Origin: Epiperipatus broadwayi
Taxonomy: Eukaryota > Onychophora > Udeonychophora > Euonychophora > Peripatidae
Assembly: GCA_028023455.1 (NCBI GenBank)
Contig: JAQFVV010012535.1
Span: 2,044,001 to 2,108,000, forward strand
Direction: 5' to 3'
Length of the DNA: 64,000 nucleotides
The notes beneath the pieces were generated by a model. That model was not told the origin of the DNA. It saw only the letters and a list, made by a program, of their open reading frames with translations, and did no database searches. The position numbers and the translations under genes were made by a program. Shown here piece by piece: positions 56,530-64,000 of this stretch. Every line of letters starts with the position of its first letter. The first letter of the stretch is position 1.

Positions 56530-58130
56530 CAGCAAACGATTTCTCAAAATTCAAAACCTTATCTAATTACAGCTTTCCATTGTGTTTTAGCCTCGGCTTT
56601 ATCTTTCCGATGAAAACAATCAATATTAGACTTATGTAGATTGTGTTTGAGATAATTTTTATAACATAAATGGGGTTGGTCTCGCATAAAAACCATGTTC
56701 AAGTCCACTTTAAAATATATTTGTAGGAAATCTTGTATTATTTATTTGTTCCATATGTCCAATCCAAATGTGATTTTACAATAGTGGATCCTGTAATATT
56801 TTATCCAAAAAAAACTGGCAAGATCATAAGATCTTGCCAGTATATTTTCAGAATTTTGTTGAACATCCTTATGAAAATTTTTAAAATATTTTTTCTGTTA
56901 TATTGATAGAGGATTGGATTTCTTACTTTTGTACAACAAATTAGGTAAAAACACAATTTTATATATAATTAATTTACTGCAATAATCCTTTCTCTGTTAT
57001 GAAATATTTTATCTTTTACTTGTTAAAAATAAGCAGCAGCACATTAGAACTTGTTTTCACTCTAGGTATTTAAATTGGCTCACAATTTCAAAGTGATATC
57101 ATGTAAGCTGAAAGATGCTGAAGATTTTTTTTTTCATTATTGGTTAATTAAAGGTTTGAGTGTTTTTGGTTGTTAATTACTTAACCAAAATCTACATATG
57201 TTACATTCAAAATTTTTAGCTCACTGTAGATTGCCTTTTGAATTGCCAAAAATAACATGATCATCAGTAGATTGTAAATTCAGAAGCAAAGAACTTGTAG
57301 TTCTTTTTGCTTTTAATGATTTAAATTGAACATTCTATTAGCAAATCTAGATGTCATCCTGTTCCATGTTCATAAGCCACCTATAAATAGTTTCAAAGAT
57401 CACTGTCATAAAAATTGAAAACGAAAGTTGATGCATGTATTCACAATTATTTAACACCAGTTTTCATTTCATATGCCTCAGATTTTTCACTTGTAGTACC
57501 AGTAATTAGTCTCATTCCATCATTTTGAAGCTGTATAATTATAAATAAATTTAAACCTTGATATATATCTGTTTAATTAATTTTATCAAATATCTGAAGT
57601 AGATCAATAAAAACTATATCCAAATCACTCTATAAATCATTCTTGGGATCTACATTTATAGTGAGCACTTTTTGATTCTATAAAATCGCATCAAGTCTAT
57701 GGAAACTGACTGGAAGCAATCCATTCAGTAAAATCACTAAAAGTATCTTTTTTGTAGTGGATAGCAGTGATGAACCATTAATATCTTAATTTTTATATAT
57801 TGAAACCATAAGACCAGATAGCACAATTTCATAAGTCCATATATTTTCAAAAAATTCTAATATTTTTGAAGCTAATTTCTTCAGATATCTCATCAGATTT
57901 GCAGCTTTTCCATTTTCAAAATTGCAAGTTGTTTTAATTTTACTATAATGGATATTTTTGTCCAAATCTAAATGAGTAATTAAAATGAATATATAATTAA
58001 AAGTCATCATCATAGTTTTTGTAAGATTATTCAAAAGCAGATCAAAATACTTCTTCCATCTGCCTTAAAAATCATTGTTATCATTTAAGAGAGAGCCATT
58101 GATGAATTTTTGATAAGTTTATGATATCAT
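56530..58130 (-). pseudogene. LINE reverse transcriptase relic
   Basis: On the minus strand, starting at the right: EEVFDLLLNNLT (about 58040), FENGKAAN...LKKLASKILEFFENIWTYEIV...MVSIYK (57790-57930, the NGKAPGxDG...W...IxPIYK region before motif A), VFIDLLQIFDKI (about 57590-57625, motif A), and a GVKQLCIHQLSFSIFM segment (about 57385-57440, motif B counterpart). Further left, at 56560-56700, is a C-terminal part of the RPxLCYKD...KxDxxSLxID type also seen at 9436-9672. Stops and frameshifts throughout. Confidence 0.75.
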
Positions 58131-58139
58131 TTTTCAGGT

Positions 58140-59145
58140 TCATATGTAACTTTCTGTATATCTGAAAATGATCTGTAGTGACCACTGTCAGTGAATGTCT
58201 GTATTTCTTTTATAGTTTTAATTCACCAATCATTTTTAAGCTTTTATGATCAGTTGCTCAACTTCTGTTTTTAAACCTTTATATTAATTATGAAACTCCA
58301 CACTTAATTTATTATTCCATTACATTCTTTTTAATCTAACAGTAATAATATCATTATTAGAAAAATAATGATTTTTTTTAAATGAATTTAAAAATAGATT
58401 TACTTATATACATAATACATTTCATGTGTCCTGAATTTTAGTGTTCAATAGCATTTGAAAATTTAGCACAAATAATTGTTGCTTCTAAAGAATGATTGTC
58501 AAGTTTTTTTGTTAATATGATTGGAATAAGATGTATTTGTAATACAATTATCATCTTATCCTTGTATAATAATCTGTGATCTGATTCTCAATCTATACTT
58601 ATACGTTTTCATATAATATGAACATGTTTTACATAGTGACTTCTGATACAGTATATAACTTTTCTTGGAAAAATCTTACAATTTTCTTGGATAACTATAG
58701 GTATAAATATGACAACTAGTTAGTCAAAAACCTGCTCAGCATACTGTATTGTTAAAGTATTAAACAAGCATTTCTTAGTATACATGTGTTTAATTTAATA
58801 AATGCTATTGTTTTGAAATTGGTTGCATTCATGTTTCTTTATCGTAATTTTTCTGCTTAAACAAAATATTTATGATAATTAATCCATCTATGTCCAAAAA
58901 TTCAATATTAACAAACCATTTGAGTTTGCATGCTGTTAGACTTTCATTATTATATCAAGGCAATCCAAACATAGAAGATACAGTATTAAATTAAACTTTA
59001 TAGAAAATCCAGCACCATCATTTCTTTTTTATGGTTAATCTGCCCTTCCAGAATAATTTATATGCATTTATTTATTTTATTAAATTTTCTTTGGAAGACT
59101 TGTTTCACTAAGGCATCTAAATTGATCTTAAATCTTCAACAGCTC
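58140..59145. other. AT-rich non-coding stretch
   Basis: Possibly further decayed LINE sequence at the left; nothing else recognised. Confidence 0.4.
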
Positions 59146-59148
59146 TCT

Positions 59149-59231
59149 TATCACATGATCACCATTTCTTATGCTTGCTCATACCTGTTATTAAAACTGG
59201 CAAAACTTTCCATACAGTAGTGCCACTCAGT
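59149..59231 (-). mobile_element. Palindromic element, terminal fragment (copy 7)
   Basis: Outer segment (ATCACATGATCACCATTTC...GTTATTAAAACTGGCAAAAC) plus the first 30 bases of the arm (CATACAGTAGTGCCACTCAG), then unrelated sequence. As at 36514-36588, only the outer-segment end is kept. Confidence 0.7.
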
Positions 59232-59239
59232 AGTAAAAT

Positions 59240-61035
59240 TTGCACATTCCATGTACTTTTATTTAAAAAAAGCTTTATAATACTTTTACTACTACCATTA
59301 ATGATAATATTATTTCTATGGCTTTAATGAGTAATTCTCCAGGCATGACAACCTAATGAATTTTAAGACAGACCAATTTTTAGACCATCTTTTTTTATAA
59401 AGTTCATTCAACTTCCAATTCTATTCATTAATGATTGTATTATTTTGAACTGTCAGCCTACTAAATTTATTCTCATCATAGCTTAGTTAATTTTTGTAGG
59501 CTTGAATTAGAAAAAAAAAAAAAGAAAATTGAATGCAGAATTGTTATGTATGTAGTTAAGGATAGAAATGTGGTTAGACAAAACAGACAATCTTACAGTT
59601 ATAGTTAATATGGGAGATGATTGATAAGCAGAAGAGACTGATGGTAATTGGATCCTATTTAAGTGATTGAAGGCAGGAAGAAAAGTGGGAGATAGAGAAG
59701 ACTATTGAAAATAATACCTAGCCTTTGATGAACCAATATATTCTATAATGTAGTTGGAATAGTGTAAAGTAGAGCTACAATTATGCAACCTATTGAAAAC
59801 TTTCAGAAATAAAACTTTGCTGCAGAAGTTAAAAAACAGCTTGCCAGATGTCAAATAAACATATTCCAACATGCAGACTTATTTATGTTTCACAGATTTT
59901 TAGTCTTTTTTGTCTGTATAATTTTTTTTTTTTTACTTGTTAGAATGGTCATTATTTTTTCCGAGTTTCGGATTATTATGATAATAATAATATGGTGATT
60001 TAATTATTGTAGTTATATGAAATCTCTTTTTAAAAGTGTTTTATCATTTTGTAGGTCAAAGTAAAACTTGTTTGATTTGTAGTAAAGGGAAATGATAAAA
60101 AAACAAAACAAAAATATCCATAATACTTTAATTGTCTTAAGATTTCTTTAATTCAAAATCTTTTTTTTTACATTAAATTTATTTTAGATTTTTTTATTTT
60201 TATAACCATTCTGAAATTATCCATAAAATCATTATCTTAATAAACTTATATTTTATTAAATTCAAATGTTTTAATATTTATAAGCAAAACTTTAATCCAT
60301 CAGTATTTTCTTTGATGTATATATCATAGAGCCTTTAAAACAAAATGTGTTTATGAGTGCATTTAGTAAAAAATTCAATTATAAATTTATTTTTTTTGTA
60401 ATTCAACTATAAATTATTTCCTTTGCTGATATTACTGCCTAGCATTCTTATCTATATCATATTCAAAGCTTATATAGCATATTTAATACTGTGAATAGGA
60501 TATATCATTGATTGCAACAATACTTTCAAACACATTGTATGAAATATTTAAACAAAAAATTGAATGTTTTAATGTTAAATAGCCAGATTGCATACAAATT
60601 TCTGTTAACATTTTGTTTGAATAGAAAAAAGCCTGATTTGAATGCATCTAGCATTTAGTTTCATTCTTAGAATTATTAGTTTACTTTTCTTATATAGTAA
60701 CAATATACTTGGTAAAATGATACAATCCTTTATTATTTTTGCCTTTTTTTTAATATTTTTTAGTTTTGTTATTTTTACTTTTATATATTGTATTAAAATT
60801 TATTTTCTAAAGATTATGTTAAAATCTGCCATATCAATTAATTTGATAGAATGAACTCTTTTTTTAATATTGTTTAAACATTTTTCTTAATACTTATTTT
60901 AAATACTTACATGTCTTTTAAGTAAATGTTTAACAACACAGGAGGGCAATTAACTGTGATGTAAACTCTTAATTTTTTTATTATTTTTAAACTAAATCTT
61001 TAAATTTTAATTCATTGTTACTTTCAACCATTATC
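59240..61035. other. AT-rich non-coding stretch
   Basis: No gene recognised. Confidence 0.45.
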
Positions 61036-61039
61036 AATC

Positions 61040-62600
61040 TATTGCAAGATAATTCCATGTCTCCGATCCTTAGTTCTCATCTTCACCATATGCCAGCAAC
61101 TTCTTTATTTCATTTATCCATCTCATATGTGATCTCTTTCTAAATCTGGATCCAGTTTGTCTTCAACTGTATTTATTATCATCTATCTCTTCTAGTAACA
61201 TATCCAGCCCCATTTTATTTCAGTTTTGTAATTCTGTTTATTCTCTCATTCATATATTTCATTTTCGGTCTTTTTTATTAGTCTATAAAATACATTTCAC
61301 CGTAATTCATTGAGTGGTCTGAAGTCTCTGAATTGCTCTTCTATTAAGTGTCTAAAGCACAGATCCATAAGTAAGAGTTGGAAAAACATCTATTAGAAAC
61401 CTTCCATTTCAAACTCATAGAGATATTTCCTTTTAGTATTATTTCTACCAAAAGCATTCCATCCTATTTTAATTCTTTGATTAATTTCATTCATTATATT
61501 TCCATATATATTAATAATCTGATCAAAATATTTGTAGTTGTTGATTCTTCTAATTCATGATTATCTTTATTTTCTTTTTCAGAGAAAATTTATTAATGTT
61601 ACTTTAATCTTTTTAGTATTTATCTTTAATTCTATTTTCTTACTTTTATCTGATAACTCTTGAAATATTTCTTGAAGTTGAAACATTATCAGCAAAAAAT
61701 AATCACATCTACAAATATTAATTGACTTAAACAATCTTCATTCACTTTTACTCTCAGCTTCTTTTTTTAATTTGCAAAATATTTATTGTAAAATTGTTGT
61801 AAAAAGTTTTGGAAATATGTAATCACTCTATCATACATTCTTCTCAATGTTAATCTTGTTAGTATCGCCATATAATATAATTACTGCTGTTGCTTTTTGA
61901 TAAATATTCTTCAGAATATGACAATATTTTGGATCTATATTTCAATAGTCCAACATGTTAATCAGTGTGGAAATGCTTATAGAATCAAATGCCTTTTCAT
62001 AATTGGAAATGCAAAACATATTGGAAGTCATTACTTTTTTCCATAACTCCTCTTAATGGTTGGATGTGCAAAAATTACTTTTAAATCCAACTTGTTCTTT
62101 GAGGTGGTTAAAATCTAGTTTGGTGTAGATGAGTTGTAATTATCTTGGTAAAGATTTTATATAGAACTAATAGAAGACTGGATAAATGTAATTTCTAATA
62201 TCTTCTTTATCACCTTTCTTGAAGATCAATATTACTAGTGCATTTTTTTAGTATCATCAGTTACATTTTATTATCTTCGCCAGCAATTTTTTTATTTTTT
62301 TCTTCATCTGCTTTTTTTAAGATATTATTTATAATTCCATTATTTTCAGGAGCTTTTTCCCTCTTCATAGATTTAATTGCATGTCTCACTTTTTCATTTA
62401 AAATGCTGAGCAATTGAAATTTAATAGCTGTAGGAGATACATATATATATTGATCTCTTTTACTATGTAATCTTCACAGATCTTTTCGACAGATTTCTTG
62501 ATATCATCTCTCTTTCTAGTACTAGTTTCATCTTTTTTTCTTATTGCAGAAATAACTTTACTTCTATAACGATCGAAATGCAAGTGAAGATCGAATCTAA
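61040..62600 (-). pseudogene. RTE-like LINE relic
   Basis: Minus strand from the right: KDETSTRKRDDIKKSVEKICED (about 62480-62550, counterpart of the segment before the reverse transcriptase), LNEKVRHAIKSMKREKAP...GI...KKADEE (62280-62410, NGKAPGEDG region), a fragment corresponding to YLAFIDYEKAFDS (about 61960-62010, motif A) and RFRKRSHMRW...EIKKLLAYGEDEN...DRRHGIILQ (61040-61160), the same C-terminal block as at 38065-38285. Fragmented across frames, clearly dead. Confidence 0.75.
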
Positions 62601-62930
62601 CCGCAAACACAATATCTGCTCTACAAGGGCGCCATCTAGGCATTTGAGCCTAGAAAAATTTATAGAGTAGGCAGATACGCGCTGTTAAGATTCCACTTTA
62701 TTTAAATATTCAGATCGTTAGCCCAAGTCACTAGCTCAGTGGAGTAGCAGAGATAATAAAATATTAATTTTATATCTTAAATATAAAAGAATAAAAGCCA
62801 CTGCCAGAAATTAACACATAAAAAATATTTATTTACGCACATATAAAATCATTCTAAATTCGAGGAATAAGTTTAACCTTTAGATTTTATATTAACTTGT
62901 AAATTTACATTTAAAAAGATTTCAATAAGT

Positions 62931-63377
62931 TTAATTTTTATTTAGATAGTCAAGTATGAATAGACTACATAGACCTGCATTTGAAAAGAAAATATTCTTC
63001 CCTGATTTAACCTTAGGCAACAAATTTCGCAACCAAACTGGCGCCAATCCATCTGATACATTCATGTATTCAATGTAGCATGATACGACAACACCTAATA
63101 CTATATTGTCAGGAATGTACATCTGAACAATAAGTAGAAATAGAGAAGACATTGACTCTCCACCAACAGGAATGTGACATCTGTTGGCAAGTAGAACAAT
63201 AAACAAAAAACTCCATAGGAATGGACTGCGGTCTTCTGCCGACTTACAAACCCATCCATAGGCAAACAGAGGGTTGCGTATATCTATAATCCTGCCCGTA
63301 GCGGACCTCATACTACATCTACTAATTACACAAATATATCCAATCCATTGAACCAATTCAACTACGAAATGAATAAC
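62931..63377 (-). other. Open frame of about 148 codons without ATG start; possible exon
   Basis: The frame is open from a TAG at 63378-63380 to a stop at about 62931; the first ATG gives MRSATGRIIDIRNPLFAYGWVCKSAEDRSP at about 63311. The protein is hydrophobic with two likely membrane-spanning stretches and mixed composition. The surrounding 62560-63790 block is richer in CG than the window average, as at the other gene starts. A possible acceptor (TTCATTTCGTAG) lies just upstream. Not recognised; it could be a terminal exon, a pseudogene or chance. Confidence 0.3.
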
Positions 63378-63479
63378 CTAAGATTACCCTCCCTTAATAT
63401 AACTTTACAAAACTATATAGCCATTCACGCCCAACTTAAATTTAACATTTAAATACGTTCGCACAGATTTGTTTAAAAA

Positions 63480-64000
63480 TGTTGGGTATATATCGATTAC
63501 ATAGCTTCCACGGTCAAAAACATTTCAAAATAAACATAAATGACCAAAATACAAAATTATTGATACCGACAATCGCAGAGGGAAACTTATAAGTAACCCA
63601 ATAGTATTCACCATAAGATACTTGCGTTGTCACCAATAACTTAAAAGACATCCGAATAAATACATTTTAGATACTCACCGTAAGGTATCATTATTTATCG
63701 AATGTCTATATATTTTGATCAAATATGAAAACAAAAATATAATTAACCGCAAACGAATCCATGCAAGCGTCTATAAACAACTTAAATTTCCTACATTTAA
63801 ATAATCTTTACAATAAGAAAAAAAAAATGGAAATGATGTTTATCAATCGGAAAACATATAAAATTAAACATTATTAATTTGATTTAAAAACTCACAAAAG
63901 TCAAATAAGAGTCCGTTTTCACATTTAAGTTGGCTTGTTTATCAATTTGTAAAACTTGACGAAAGTTCTTAATTGATTTTAACAATTGTTCATTTCATAT
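63480..64000. other. Non-coding end of window, CpG slightly raised
   Basis: No gene recognised. CG dinucleotides (ATATCGATTAC, ACCGACAATCGCAG, CACCGTAAGG, ATCGAATG) are more frequent than usual up to about 63790, which could mark a promoter region just at or beyond the window edge. Confidence 0.3.

Noticed and set aside
56795-56825. Perfect short palindrome CTGGCAAGATC-ATAA-GATCTTGCCAG as a regulatory hairpin
   Set aside because: Lies within LINE-derived sequence, is isolated, and no function or repeat copy supports it.
1-64000. CRISPR arrays, operons or prokaryotic signals
   Set aside because: No regular direct-repeat/spacer array; gene structure, splice sites, SINEs and LINEs show an animal genome.

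Overview
The window is AT-rich, repeat-dense, intron-rich eukaryotic DNA from an animal, most likely an invertebrate. The animal assignment rests on one recognisable exon of NELF-A (a metazoan elongation factor subunit), a complete MTRFR-type mitochondrial release-factor gene, tRNA-derived SINEs, and several LINE and hAT families. I cannot name the species. Only three places look like host genes with reasonable support: a 120-codon gene of unknown function (8404-8766, minus), MTRFR (33675-34127, minus) and the first coding exon of NELFA (34427-34636, plus). MTRFR and NELFA are head to head across about 300 bases, so they probably share a bidirectional promoter. No second NELFA exon was recognised, so the rest of the window may be a very long first intron. 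Three weaker candidate exons or ORFs lie at 24358-24593, 53872-54072 and 62931-63377.

Most of the rest is transposon remains. Left to right: a LINE reverse transcriptase with one frameshift and a poly-A tail (1-2084); hAT-type elements with inverted ends and 8-bp target duplications or their remnants (4339-5062, 32185-32961, 39292-40000, 41973-43900, 50892-52620, 54159-54617); a dead Tigger/jerky (pogo) transposase (16985-18470); a dead Ty3/Gypsy element with an internally duplicated integrase (27640-30070); RTE-like LINE relics (36620-38290, 44180-44447, 61040-62600); another LINE reverse transcriptase relic (56530-58130) and a LINE tail (9420-9850); and at least two tRNA-derived SINE families.

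The most interesting content is a dispersed family of long palindromic elements (6028-6415, 9991-10701, 12891-12998, 37494-37760, 40607-41657, 44463-44926, 53239-53543, with diverged relatives at 21769-22470, 36514-36588 and 46510-47035). Each arm carries, on opposite strands, a motif that folds as a type I hammerhead ribozyme: CUGANGA core, GAAA core, a 3-bp stem II with a 5-nt loop, a GUC cleavage triplet, a palindromic stem III strand and a two-part stem I. Subfamilies A and B keep the fold while changing its sequence: stem I AUCCAA/UUGGAU against GAAUAUCC/GGAUAUUC, and stem III ACUAGU against ACCGGU. Several copies are flanked by 12-15 bp target duplications, and some are truncated at one end while keeping the other. 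That points to spread through RNA, as for metazoan retrozymes and Penelope-like elements, but here arranged as giant inverted repeats. All conclusions come from reading the sequence; no alignment or folding program was run.
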